A program made the position numbers and the translations under genes. Shown here piece by piece: positions 22,751 to 30,960 of a DNA stretch of 32,742 nucleotides. The notes beneath the pieces were generated by a model. That model searched no databases. It saw only the letters and a program-made list of their open reading frames with translations, and had not been told where the DNA came from. How positions within the stretch are numbered: the first letter of the stretch is position 1; every line of letters starts with the position of its first letter. This DNA is from a bacterium (GTDB lineage: Bacteria > Armatimonadota > Zipacnadia > Zipacnadales > UBA11051), in the NCBI GenBank assembly GCA_030604405.1, contig JAUVVY010000042.1, positions 1 to 32,742 on the forward strand. The letters run 5' to 3'.

Positions 22751-25258
22751 ATGAGGCGTGTGACTGCAACCGGACTGCTCGTCATCGCTGTGCTGCTGCT
22801 TGCCATTTCATCAGGTGGAGCAGGGCCGTTCGACGTTCTGAAGGACAAGATCCCGACCAAAGCCGATATTCCTGACCCTGAGGCAAAGGCGAAAGAAGAA
22901 GCCAGGAAAAGGCTGCGCCTGCAGATACCCGACCTCAGCAGGATTCTGAACGAGCCGCCGGGCTTGGAGATGAGCTTTGATGACGCTGTAACGGGGGTGC
23001 CGTTCCTTGACGACTTCGATCCCCCTCTGCTGGCACCGATGTGCCAGCTTCCGATCGATCCTGATGGCGCCTTTCTAGTCGCTCTCCCTGGCTTGTACGA
23101 GTTGGAGGCGCAAAGCTACTGTCTGCACGCCGGCACCTATGGCCCTGGGCAGGGCGAGGGCTATCTGTACGCTCCGCTCAAGGGCTCTCAGGCCGGCCTC
23201 ATCAGCAACCTCCTGAGCAAATCCATGAGCTATCAACAGATCCCGCAGCACCATATCCAGTCTCTGATCTGGGGCATTCAGGCCAAGACGAAGATCAGCG
23301 ACATGCCGCAGGAGTTGCAGGATGCCGCCGGCAAGCTGTTGACTTCCAGCGAAATCCGCAAACTCAACGGCGGTGCCCTGGGCATGGTCCCTGAAGAGCT
23401 GTTTGATCAGGCCTTTATTGATCTGCCGGACCCGCTGCGCAGAATCAAGGAGGCCGAAGCCAACCTGCGTTATCAGCTCACCCAGGATGTGTATGATTTC
23501 AGCGGGCTTGAACAGATAGCGGTGCTCTCTGGCGATCCGGAGCCTGTGGAGGGCGGCCCGGTGGTCCCGAGGGGCCGTTGGTCTTACGATCCGGCGGGCT
23601 TTCTTGTCCGCTACTTCCCGCAGGGCTATAGCCAGACCACAGTCCAGCTCTACCGTCCCGAGAACTTTCAGATTCAGGCCGACGAGCTGGGCCGCATCAC
23701 TCTGATAGCCGATCATTACGGCAACCAGATCGAAACAGTGTACGATGACACTGTGCCGCCCTTGCGTATAACCCATGACGATGATACCAAGGGCTACGCT
23801 TTCAAGCTGATCCGCCTGACTAGCCCTGATCCGGCCAATCCCGGCCAAATGCGTCACGCCGAGTGGCACGATGTCGGCTGGACCCTGGTCGGGGTGCCTA
23901 CTGAGCGTGGCCGCCCTGACGACCCGCCGGATCGCTTTACCGATGCTCGCAGCCGCTACAAGTGGGGCCAGGAGCACCTCGCTCAGATCAACGAATTGGC
24001 CGGTCATTTTCCGAACGCATCTGAGGGCTCTGACCGGGTCGCTCGCCTCATGTGTCTGGGCCATTACTCTGAGGCTCTTAGGTCCGCGGCGGCCGACCAG
24101 GGCACTGCCGACGCTTCGTGGGTGACCGATCATCTAGCCATGGTCAAGAAGGCCTGGCAGTCGGACCTGGCGATACTGCTGGGTGGCACAGAGGGCGAAA
24201 CGCAGATTGCCAGGGCCGGCGGATTCAGCCTTGACGGCATCATGTTGGCGGCTTTGCCGCTGGCCCAGGGCCTCTGGGGCCACAGCAACGCGTCTCGGCC
24301 GACGCTGCTGGCGCAGGGAGGTTACGGGCCGGGCCGCGGCATCCGGCCAACGCGCTACCGGCCGTCGGGTGGCGGTCTAATGCCGGCAAGCAGAGACCGG
24401 CAGCGACTCGGCGGTTCGGGACGCTCTCGCCCCATGCCTGGCTACCAGCCGCCTGCAGACGGCAGCCCACCGTCCGGCGCCTCCGGGAAGGAAACATACA
24501 ATGGCGCAAAAGGTGCCATCAAGTGGATTGGCAACGGCAAGACCGCAGTTGACGTGATCGCGGGTCCCGCACAAGCGGTCGCGGGTTCGATCGGATTTGC
24601 CATACCCCAGAAGCTGTTTGGCTATATCCTTGACTGGAACTTCGACACCTGGGGCAAGGCCACTGCCGCCTTGGGTTCGGATCCGCCGCGTGGTGACTAC
24701 ACGATTCTCGCCCAGCCCGAGCCGCTCATCTTGCCCTCACTGGCGGCGGGCAATGGTCTGTCAGCAGAGCGTGCCGCGGCAGCAAGTGCCCTGATGCAGG
24801 GCATGGGCGACCTGCTGTCCATGCTGCGTGCCGGCCAGGTGACCATGGACCGGCTCGGAGGCGCGATGCAGGCGGGGGATGAAGAGTGGACGGCCACGCA
24901 GGCAGCCTTGTTGATAGACTGCAAACGCCAGGCCGGCCAGAAGATGATCGTAGCCTCCTACCAGCTCGAAAATCTCCTGCAAGTGTTGCGGAACGAAGGC
25001 ATCCAGGACCTCACTGTGACTGCTGAAGCTCTTGCCGCCTACCAGGAGCGGCTCAGAACCCAGGGCTTCTCGGACGAGGAAGTGCAGGCCGCCCGTACCA
25101 TTGGCCTGACGGACGCCGAACTGCAAGCCTGCCTGCAACAGCGTCTGCAGGGCGATCCTGAGGAAATGGCGGGGAACCTGATGGAGGGGGCACAGCAGCT
25201 CGCGGTCGCCATCCGCAACCTGGGCCTGAGCTGGTCAACCTTGCCCGCGGCAGGCTGA
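22751..25258 (+). CDS. Large secreted protein of unknown function with one YD-like repeat
   Basis: This 835-residue protein has a signal peptide (MRRVTATGLLVIAVLLLAIS) and no other clear membrane helix. Around residue 124 a conserved-looking segment reads YCLHAGTYGPGQGEGYLYAP, followed by helical repeats; I recall this pattern in other exported bacterial proteins without a named function. About residues 314-332 contain GRITLIADHYGNQIETVYDD, which matches the RHS/YD-repeat consensus once. Residues about 520-580 are Gly/Arg/Pro-rich, and the C-terminal third is helical. AAGGAGG eight bases before ATG 22751 is one of the best ribosome binding sites in the window, so strong expression is plausible. 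It precedes recJ by 73 bases, though no functional link is evident. Confidence 0.8.
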   Translation: MRRVTATGLLVIAVLLLAISSGGAGPFDVLKDKIPTKADIPDPEAKAKEEARKRLRLQIPDLSRILNEPPGLEMSFDDAVTGVPFLDDFDPPLLAPMCQLPIDPDGAFLVALPGLYELEAQSYCLHAGTYGPGQGEGYLYAPLKGSQAGLISNLLSKSMSYQQIPQHHIQSLIWGIQAKTKISDMPQELQDAAGKLLTSSEIRKLNGGALGMVPEELFDQAFIDLPDPLRRIKEAEANLRYQLTQDVYDFSGLEQIAVLSGDPEPVEGGPVVPRGRWSYDPAGFLVRYFPQGYSQTTVQLYRPENFQIQADELGRITLIADHYGNQIETVYDDTVPPLRITHDDDTKGYAFKLIRLTSPDPANPGQMRHAEWHDVGWTLVGVPTERGRPDDPPDRFTDARSRYKWGQEHLAQINELAGHFPNASEGSDRVARLMCLGHYSEALRSAAADQGTADASWVTDHLAMVKKAWQSDLAILLGGTEGETQIARAGGFSLDGIMLAALPLAQGLWGHSNASRPTLLAQGGYGPGRGIRPTRYRPSGGGLMPASRDRQRLGGSGRSRPMPGYQPPADGSPPSGASGKETYNGAKGAIKWIGNGKTAVDVIAGPAQAVAGSIGFAIPQKLFGYILDWNFDTWGKATAALGSDPPRGDYTILAQPEPLILPSLAAGNGLSAERAAAASALMQGMGDLLSMLRAGQVTMDRLGGAMQAGDEEWTATQAALLIDCKRQAGQKMIVASYQLENLLQVLRNEGIQDLTVTAEALAAYQERLRTQGFSDEEVQAARTIGLTDAELQACLQQRLQGDPEEMAGNLMEGAQQLAVAIRNLGLSWSTLPAAG

Positions 25259-25331
25259 TCGGCGAGAGAGCGCCGGCCCTGCGATACTATGCCGGTGTCA
25301 AGAGGTCATGGAGGAGCCTGGTCGAACCTGA

Positions 25332-27053
25332 ATGTCACTGCGCGAAGATGTGATCTGGAAGCTCAAGCCCCGCGATGAAGCCGCTGAAATTGAGTTGGCC
25401 CGTGCTGCCGGCGTGCATTCCCTGGTGGCCGCGGTGCTCAGGGCCCGGGGTATTACCACGCCGCAAGCCGCTCGCGACTTTCTTGACGCCGATCTTGACT
25501 CTCTGCGCGACCCCCTGGAGCTGCCCGACATGCGGCCCGCCGCCGAGCGCATCGTCTTGGCTGTCGGCAACGGCGAGCCGCTGCTGGTGCATGGCGATTA
25601 CGACGCCGACGGTATTACTGCTACAGCGCTGCTGGTACGCTTTCTCAACAAGCTGGGCGCTGACGTGCATTATTTCGTGCCCCACCGCGTCAACGAACGC
25701 TATGGTCTGAGCGAGGAGGCCCTGCGGCACGCGATAGGTAAGGGCATAAAGCTGATCCTGGCGGTGGACTGCGGCGTGTCTGACAACGAGGCCATCGCCG
25801 AGGCGCAGCGCCTTGGCGCCGATGTCATCGTCATTGACCACCACGAACCCGGCCCGGAGCTGCCCGACACTATCATCGTTGACCCCAAGCGCCACGATTT
25901 TGAGGCTGATTACGACGACCTGGCGGCTGTGGGACTGGCGTACAATGTCGCCGCGGCGGTCTGCACGCTGCTGGAGTTGCCCATCGAATCGCTGCGCCGC
26001 GCCTTTCTCGACCTGGTCGCCATCGGCACCGTCGCTGATGTGGTACAGCTCAAGGGCGACAACCGCATCATGGTAAAGCACGGCCTGCAACTGCTGGCCC
26101 ACACCCGCAAAGAGGGCCTGCGGGCTCTGATGGACATCTCGCGGATTAGTGGCGAGCTCACTGCGGAGGACATCGGCTACCGCATCGCGCCGCGACTCAA
26201 CGCCGTCGGCCGTATGGGCGATGCCACTGAGGCCGTTGACCTGCTGCTTGCCGAGGACCCCGAGCAGGCGATGAAGCTGGCTGTGAAGCTTGAGGGCCAC
26301 AACGCCACCCGCAGGCGCGAGCAGAACGTGATTCTCTGTGACGCTCTGGCGATGGTCTCCCAGGAGGTAGACCTGGAACATGAGCCGGTCATAGTGCTGG
26401 GCTCCGACAACTGGCACATTGGTATCGTTGGCATCGTCGCTTCCAATGTGGTGGACCGTTTCCACCGCCCGGCCTTCCTGATGTGCCGGCAGGACGATAA
26501 TTTTCGCGGCTCCGCCCGCAGTATTGAAGGTTTCAATGTCGCCGCGGCCCTGGCAACCTGCAGCGACTTGCTGATCCGCCACGGCGGTCATGCCCTCGCC
26601 GGCGGCTTTACTTTACCTGTGGACAATTTCGACGATTTCCGGGAGCGCCTCAACGAGATCGCCCGCGCCTCTATGCGCCCGCAGCAACTCAAGCCATCTG
26701 TCAACATGGACTGCCAGGTGGATATCGAGGATATAGAGCCCGAGTTCGTCGAATGTCTCTGGCGGATGAAACCATTTGGGCAAGGCAATCCTACTCCGGT
26801 GCTGATGACCCGCAATGTCGAGGTGGTGGACGTCCGCTGCGTGGGCGCTGAAGACGCGCACTTGAAGCTGCTGGCCGGCGAGGGGCACCGCGTTTTTGAC
26901 TGCATCGGCTTTGGCATGGGGCAAGAGGCGTCCTGGATTGAGCGCGGCTGCCGCGTTGATCTGGCCTATACTCCGGAGTTCAACGAGTTCAATGGCCGCA
27001 TGAGCCTGCAGTTACGCCTGGCCGCCATCCGACCCGCCACAGAGGGCAACTAA
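25332..27053 (+). CDS. recJ: Single-stranded-DNA-specific exonuclease RecJ
   Basis: This 573-residue DHH-family enzyme degrades single-stranded DNA from the 5' end in recombination and mismatch repair. The catalytic DHH motifs are present: LVHGDYDADGITATALLVRF (around residue 89), AVDCGVSD and VIVIDHHEPG (about 168). The DHHA1 domain reads GSARSIEGFNVAAAL and IRHGGHALAGGFTL, followed by the OB-fold ending GRMSLQLRLAAIRP. ATG 25332 follows a TGA in frame, so the start cannot be much earlier. GGAGGAG lies about 13 bases upstream, which is rather far. Confidence 0.95.
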   Translation: MSLREDVIWKLKPRDEAAEIELARAAGVHSLVAAVLRARGITTPQAARDFLDADLDSLRDPLELPDMRPAAERIVLAVGNGEPLLVHGDYDADGITATALLVRFLNKLGADVHYFVPHRVNERYGLSEEALRHAIGKGIKLILAVDCGVSDNEAIAEAQRLGADVIVIDHHEPGPELPDTIIVDPKRHDFEADYDDLAAVGLAYNVAAAVCTLLELPIESLRRAFLDLVAIGTVADVVQLKGDNRIMVKHGLQLLAHTRKEGLRALMDISRISGELTAEDIGYRIAPRLNAVGRMGDATEAVDLLLAEDPEQAMKLAVKLEGHNATRRREQNVILCDALAMVSQEVDLEHEPVIVLGSDNWHIGIVGIVASNVVDRFHRPAFLMCRQDDNFRGSARSIEGFNVAAALATCSDLLIRHGGHALAGGFTLPVDNFDDFRERLNEIARASMRPQQLKPSVNMDCQVDIEDIEPEFVECLWRMKPFGQGNPTPVLMTRNVEVVDVRCVGAEDAHLKLLAGEGHRVFDCIGFGMGQEASWIERGCRVDLAYTPEFNEFNGRMSLQLRLAAIRPATEGN

Positions 27054-27258
27054 TCTGCGCCGGTGGCGATCATGCCGGCCGGGCTTGCACTGCGCATATT
27101 GTGCTTCTCACGCGAAGGGCCTGAGTGCGTTGCGGTTCAATGTGTTCTCCACCAGAGGCCGCTCCTTGAGCTGAAGGCCTTGAATAGAGCCTTGCTCCCA
27201 GATAAAGGGCGCATGAGTCACATACACCGGAGTTAGGTGTAAACATGGAGGCGAGCCC

Positions 27259-27999
27259 TTGTCGAACCAACTTCTACCAACACGGCAGATTGTTGCGATG
27301 GGTGGAGGGGGATTCTCAGAGGAACCAGACAATCCCCTGCTGGACGACTTTGTCCTCGGTCTCAGTGGGAAGAAAACGCCGCGTGTGTGTTTCGTGCCCA
27401 CCGCGAGCGGCGACGCACAGGGCTACATTGACAAGTTCTACAACGCGTTTCCTCCTGAGCGAGCGGAGGCCACGCATCTGAGTTTGTTCCGAGATTCGCG
27501 TGTGCGGGATTTGAGGGCATTTCTGCTAGACCAAGACGTGGTCTACGTTGGCGGTGGTAGTACCGTTAACATGTTAGCCATTTGGCGAGTCCACGGAATC
27601 GATCGCATCGTGCGCGAAGCGTGGATCTCTGGTGTCATCCTCGTCGGGTTAAGCGCAGGAATGATCTGTTGGTTCGAACAGAGCCTGACCGACGCATTCG
27701 GTGGCGGGCCTTCCGCATTGAGAGACGGGTTAGGCTTCCTTGAGGGCAGTGCGTGTCCTCATTATGACAGAGAGCCAAGTCGGCGGCCAGCGTATCATCG
27801 GTGCATTGCCACGGGAGAATTGCTCGGGGGCGTCGCGGCCGATGACGGAGCTGCAATTCACTATGTGGGGGCCGAGCTGACTGAAGCGGTAAGCTCTGGC
27901 TCCAACGCTCGTGCGTACAGCGTCAAGCTGGAGGGTAATGAGGTCGCCGAAACACCCATGCCGACGCGATATCTGGCTGTGGACAGCCCAGGCAGTTAG
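27259..27999 (+). CDS. Peptidase S51 (dipeptidase E-like)
   Basis: This 246-residue serine peptidase is of the dipeptidase E/cyanophycinase family, with the nucleophile in the GLSAGMICWF elbow and the VYVGGGSTVNML loop before it. SACPHYDREPSRR carries the family's HYD (usually PHYD) histidine. A TTG at 27259 is preferred because GGAG lies eight bases upstream. Dipeptidase E releases N-terminal Asp dipeptides; the true substrate is unknown. Its codon use (GGG, TCA, AGA and CCA more frequent) differs by eye from the flanking recJ and yjbQ-like genes and hints at separate origin. Confidence 0.88.
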   Translation: MSNQLLPTRQIVAMGGGGFSEEPDNPLLDDFVLGLSGKKTPRVCFVPTASGDAQGYIDKFYNAFPPERAEATHLSLFRDSRVRDLRAFLLDQDVVYVGGGSTVNMLAIWRVHGIDRIVREAWISGVILVGLSAGMICWFEQSLTDAFGGGPSALRDGLGFLEGSACPHYDREPSRRPAYHRCIATGELLGGVAADDGAAIHYVGAELTEAVSSGSNARAYSVKLEGNEVAETPMPTRYLAVDSPGS

Positions 28000-28120
28000 G
28001 ACCTAATGCCCTTGTCAAATACCAATGGGAGCATCGCAGCGACGCCGGAAGTGAGCCCGGCCCGTTAGGCGCGACCGTCCTACGCGGGGCCACCTACTAT
28101 CGCTGAGAGGAGACCTTCAC

Positions 28121-28522
28121 ATGCCCACCGAAACGTTCGCCATATCAACTGACTGCCGTCGTCAGATTACCGACATTACCGACCAGGTCGCCGAATCTCT
28201 GGCTGCCATGGATATGGCCGACGGCCTGCTCTGCATCTCGGTGGCGCATTGCACCTGTTGCGTGTATGTCAATGAGAACGAGAGCGGCCTGGTCGAAGAT
28301 ATGCTCGCCGTGCTTGACAATATTGGCCGCGGCAACTGGCGCCACGATCGCATTGACGATAACGCTGATGCGCACCTGTGCGCCTCGGTGGTCGGCAACA
28401 GCGTCACTTTGCCGGTCCGTGGCGGGCGAATGGAGTTGGGCACCTGGCAGCGGGTGATGCTGGTCGAACTCGACGGCCCCCGCTCCCGCCGTGTCACGGT
28501 AACTGCCATCGCCGACAGCTAG
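28121..28522 (+). CDS. YjbQ-family (UPF0047) secondary thiamine-phosphate synthase-like protein
   Basis: This 133-residue protein carries the family's signature near the C-terminus: RIDDNADAHLCASVVGNSVT, then a GRMELGTWQRVMLVELDGP segment and an RSRRV ending. An earlier AHCTCCVYVNENESG matches the usual HTTAAL.INEN loop, with Cys replacing the usual Thr or Ala residues. Members with this fold show weak thiamine-phosphate synthase activity in vitro; the physiological role is unsettled. AGGAG lies eight bases before ATG 28121. No thiamine gene neighbours it. Confidence 0.9.
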   Translation: MPTETFAISTDCRRQITDITDQVAESLAAMDMADGLLCISVAHCTCCVYVNENESGLVEDMLAVLDNIGRGNWRHDRIDDNADAHLCASVVGNSVTLPVRGGRMELGTWQRVMLVELDGPRSRRVTVTAIADS

Positions 28523-28546
28523 CCTGCACGATGCCCTGTCGCGCAG

Positions 28547-28565
28547 CTCGGGCATCCTGCCCGAG
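28547..28565. terminator. Hairpin after the YjbQ-like gene
   Basis: CTCGGGCA and TGCCCGAG form a perfect eight-base stem with a TCC loop, 24 bases after the yjbQ-like stop. There is no T run downstream, so Rho-independent termination is unproven; it could equally be one of the palindromic intergenic repeats. Confidence 0.4.
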
Positions 28566-28603
28566 TCATCCCGAATTGCAGGCCCGAACAGTTTGCTATT
28601 ACA

Positions 28604-29641
28604 ATGGATCCGCCAATGAAATCACCAATCACAAAGGCGATCTTGCTTATCGGTGGCCTGGGCACGCGGCTGAGGCCGCTGACTTATCAGCGTCCCAAGG
28701 CGCTGCTGCCTTTGCTCAACCGTCCGCTGATATCGTATGAGATCGAGCTCTTTGCCCGCCACGGGGTGACCGACCTGATCATGGCCATCTCCTATCAGGC
28801 TGATGAGGTCAAAGCGGCGCTGGGCGATGGCAGCCGCTGGGGCGTGCGACTGCACTACGTCGAAGAGCAGGAGCCGCTCGGCACCGCCGGCGCGATCAAG
28901 CACGCCGCCCCTCTCATTGACGGGCCATTCTTCGCCTGCAATGGCGATCTTATCTATGACGTGGATCTGGCCGCAATGGCGCAGGCGCATCTGGACAGCT
29001 CTGCACAGGTCACCTTCTGTCTGCGCCGGGTGGATGACATATCGGCTTACGGGCTGATACAATGCGATGATGCGGGCCGGGTCGTGGCCTTCAGGGAGAA
29101 GGTGGGTCACGACGAAACCGGCCGCAACACCGTAAATTCCGGCTTCTACGCCATCAACCCGCAGGTATTGGACGCCATTCCGCAGAATATATCTTATTCC
29201 AACGAAACTCAGCTTTTCCCGGACTTGCTGGCGCAGGGCAAGCCGCTTTACGGCTTCGTACCGGCGCAAGAGGGGTACTGGTGTGACGTAGGGCGAATAG
29301 AGACTTACATGGCGGCTCACACCAGCCTGCTACGCAGCGCGCTTGATTGGGTCAAGCCCGCTATCGGGCGCGGCTCGATTGACCGGAGCGCGCAAGTCCT
29401 CCAGCCCGTGGACATTGCCGGCGATGTCACCGTCGGAGCCGGTTGCCGCATCGGGCCGGACGTAGCTATTGGTGCCGGCTGTTGTATTGGCGACGGGGCT
29501 GTCGTGGAGAGGTCCATTCTCTGGTCAGAGTGTACGGTCGGGGCCGATGCGTATTTGAGCGGCGTAATCCTGGCTTGTGGAGCGGAAGTTGCCCCGCACA
29601 GCCGCCACACCGACGAGGTGATCGTGCCACAAGATGCGTGA
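28604..29641 (+). CDS. NDP-sugar pyrophosphorylase (mannose-1-phosphate guanylyltransferase-like)
   Basis: This 345-residue enzyme should make an NDP-sugar from a sugar 1-phosphate and an NTP. The catalytic loop reads LIGGLGTRLRPLTYQRPKAL, then EQEPLGTAGAIKHA, CNGDLIYD and NSGFYAINPQVL, and a C-terminal left-handed beta-helix (VTVGAGCRIGPDVAIGAGCC) follows, as in GDP-mannose pyrophosphorylases of the GMPPB type. The nucleotide is not certain. Two starts are possible, ATG 28604 and ATG 28616; no good ribosome binding site precedes either. Its last 8 bases overlap the following aminotransferase gene, so the two are translationally coupled. Confidence 0.88.
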   Translation: MDPPMKSPITKAILLIGGLGTRLRPLTYQRPKALLPLLNRPLISYEIELFARHGVTDLIMAISYQADEVKAALGDGSRWGVRLHYVEEQEPLGTAGAIKHAAPLIDGPFFACNGDLIYDVDLAAMAQAHLDSSAQVTFCLRRVDDISAYGLIQCDDAGRVVAFREKVGHDETGRNTVNSGFYAINPQVLDAIPQNISYSNETQLFPDLLAQGKPLYGFVPAQEGYWCDVGRIETYMAAHTSLLRSALDWVKPAIGRGSIDRSAQVLQPVDIAGDVTVGAGCRIGPDVAIGAGCCIGDGAVVERSILWSECTVGADAYLSGVILACGAEVAPHSRHTDEVIVPQDA

Positions 29642-30788
29642 CGATGAACTTTTGCTGATGATACCCGGGCCGACCAACGTGCCTCCGGAGGTTCGCGAGG
29701 CGATGGCTGCTCCCTGCGTGTACCATCGCGGGCCGGAGTTCGCCGAGCTTATTGCCGAATGTGTCTGCGGCCTGCAGGCTCTTTTCGGCACCAGTGAGCC
29801 GGTGGTGATACTTTCGGCCTCCGGGACGGGCGGGATGGAAGCCGCGATCGCCAATCTCGTCAGCAGCGGGCAGCACATGCTGGTCATCAATACCGGCAAG
29901 TTCGGCCGGCGCATGGGGCAAATCGCCGAGTGCTACGCTGCGGAGGTCACCTGGTGGGAGTGCCGACCCGGCGAGGTGGCCGACCCGCGCCTGCTGGAGA
30001 GGTTGCTGGGCGAGAGCCACTTCGACGCTGTGGGCCTTGTCCATAGTGAGACCTCCACGGGTGTGCAGCAGGACCTTGCGCGGCTTGGCGAGGTCACGGC
30101 ACGCGCAGGTGTTTTGACGATCGTGGACGCCGTAAGCATCATCGGTGGCGCGCCGATAGACATGGACGCAAACGGCCTCGGAGCCGTCGTCGGCGGCTCG
30201 CAGAAGGCCCTGATGCTGCCTCCGGGTCTGTCATTTGTTGCGCTCAGTGCCGAGGCCCGGCACAGGGCTGCGGAGTCCACCAGTCCCCGCTACTATTTCG
30301 ACCTCCTGCGCGCGCTTGAATCGCTGGAAAAGGGCCAGAGCCCTTACACTCCGGCCGTCAGCCTCTTCGCCGGCCTGCGCGAGGCGCTACACATCATACA
30401 CCAGCAGGGCCTGCCTGACATTTTCCGCCGCCATTGCTGCTTGGGATCTGCTTGCCGCGCTGGCATCAAGAGCATGGGCCTGCAGCTTCTGGCCGCCGAT
30501 GAGCGCCATGCCAGCGATACGGTGACGGCGGTGAGGATGCCCGAGCATTTGGATAGCTCAGAACTGGTCGAGCGCATTAAGCAGAACGATAGCATCCTCA
30601 TCTCCGGCGGCCAGGATGAACTCAAGGGCAAGATATTCCGCATCGCTCATCTCGGCAGTTGTGGCATTGACGAACTTGCCCTGACGGTCTCGGCGGTGGC
30701 TGAGAACCTTGCAGCGATGGGGCTTGAGGTGGACGCCGAGGCGGCCGCGGCCGCCGCCCGCGACGCCTACCAGACCTTATACGCTTAG
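29634..30788 (+). CDS. Class V aminotransferase (PucG/serine-glyoxylate-type), probable serine-pathway transaminase
   Basis: This 384-residue fold type I enzyme of the alanine-glyoxylate/serine-pyruvate branch opens with LMIPGPTNVPPEVREAM. SASGTGGMEAAIANLV binds the cofactor phosphate, VHSETSTGVQQDL and IVDAVSIIGGAPIDMD follow, and the Schiff-base lysine is in GGSQKALMLPPG (about Lys191). Related enzymes next to serA substitute for SerC in several bacteria and archaea. serA starts 172 bases downstream in the same direction, and no SerC is in this window, so that role is likely here; it is inferred from context. The start overlaps the pyrophosphorylase gene by eight bases. Confidence 0.9.
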   Translation: MRDDELLLMIPGPTNVPPEVREAMAAPCVYHRGPEFAELIAECVCGLQALFGTSEPVVILSASGTGGMEAAIANLVSSGQHMLVINTGKFGRRMGQIAECYAAEVTWWECRPGEVADPRLLERLLGESHFDAVGLVHSETSTGVQQDLARLGEVTARAGVLTIVDAVSIIGGAPIDMDANGLGAVVGGSQKALMLPPGLSFVALSAEARHRAAESTSPRYYFDLLRALESLEKGQSPYTPAVSLFAGLREALHIIHQQGLPDIFRRHCCLGSACRAGIKSMGLQLLAADERHASDTVTAVRMPEHLDSSELVERIKQNDSILISGGQDELKGKIFRIAHLGSCGIDELALTVSAVAENLAAMGLEVDAEAAAAAARDAYQTLYA

Positions 30789-30811
30789 CCTGGCTCGGGC
30801 TTCCCAAATAT

Positions 30812-30939
30812 GATCGCGTGGCACAGGCTTTCCAGCCTGTGAATGTCTTTCACTTAGTGCCTGGGTGCGAAGTGGGTCAGGCTTCCAGCCCGACATCACA
30901 GTACCCTACATTCCGCGTAGGTCGGGCTTCCAGCCCGAC
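30812..30939. repeat. Cluster of three hairpins sharing a TTCCA-type loop
   Basis: Three short palindromes follow the aminotransferase gene: CACAGGC-TTTCCA-GCCTGTG (30822-30841), GTCAGGC-TTCCA-GCCCGAC (30876-30894, one mismatch) and GTCGGGC-TTCCA-GCCCGAC (30921-30939). Stems differ but the loop stays the same. The first is preceded by the same GATCGCGTGGCACA block as at 9776. The last lies just upstream of the serA ribosome binding site. These are REP-like intergenic elements and may fold in RNA. Confidence 0.65.
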
Positions 30940-30960
30940 ATCAGAGTTCTCAGGAGCGCG

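Noticed and set aside
22572-22754. A 60-codon plus-strand ORF before the large secreted protein
   Set aside because: It overlaps the predicted minus-strand promoter region, ends in the next gene's start, is basic and low quality, and has no ribosome binding site.
23075-24133. A 352-codon minus-strand open frame within the large secreted protein gene
   Set aside because: Its composition is untypical (Leu-, Arg- and His-rich) and the plus strand has a signal peptide and a strong ribosome binding site.
25335-26591. A 418-codon minus-strand open frame within recJ
   Set aside because: It is the mirror of recJ codons; recJ motifs are complete on the other strand.
27108-27236. Minus-strand peptide stretch reading LTPVYVTHAPFIWEQGS... 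before the S51 peptidase
   Set aside because: Its composition looks protein-like and it could be a gene remnant, but it has no start of its own, continues upstream only as antisense to the peptidase, and I recognise no family.
30865-30960. Upstream extension of the serA frame
   Set aside because: It translates the hairpin repeats (a repeated GFQPDI pattern) and has no ribosome binding site; AGGAG lies directly before ATG 30961, and the family starts there.
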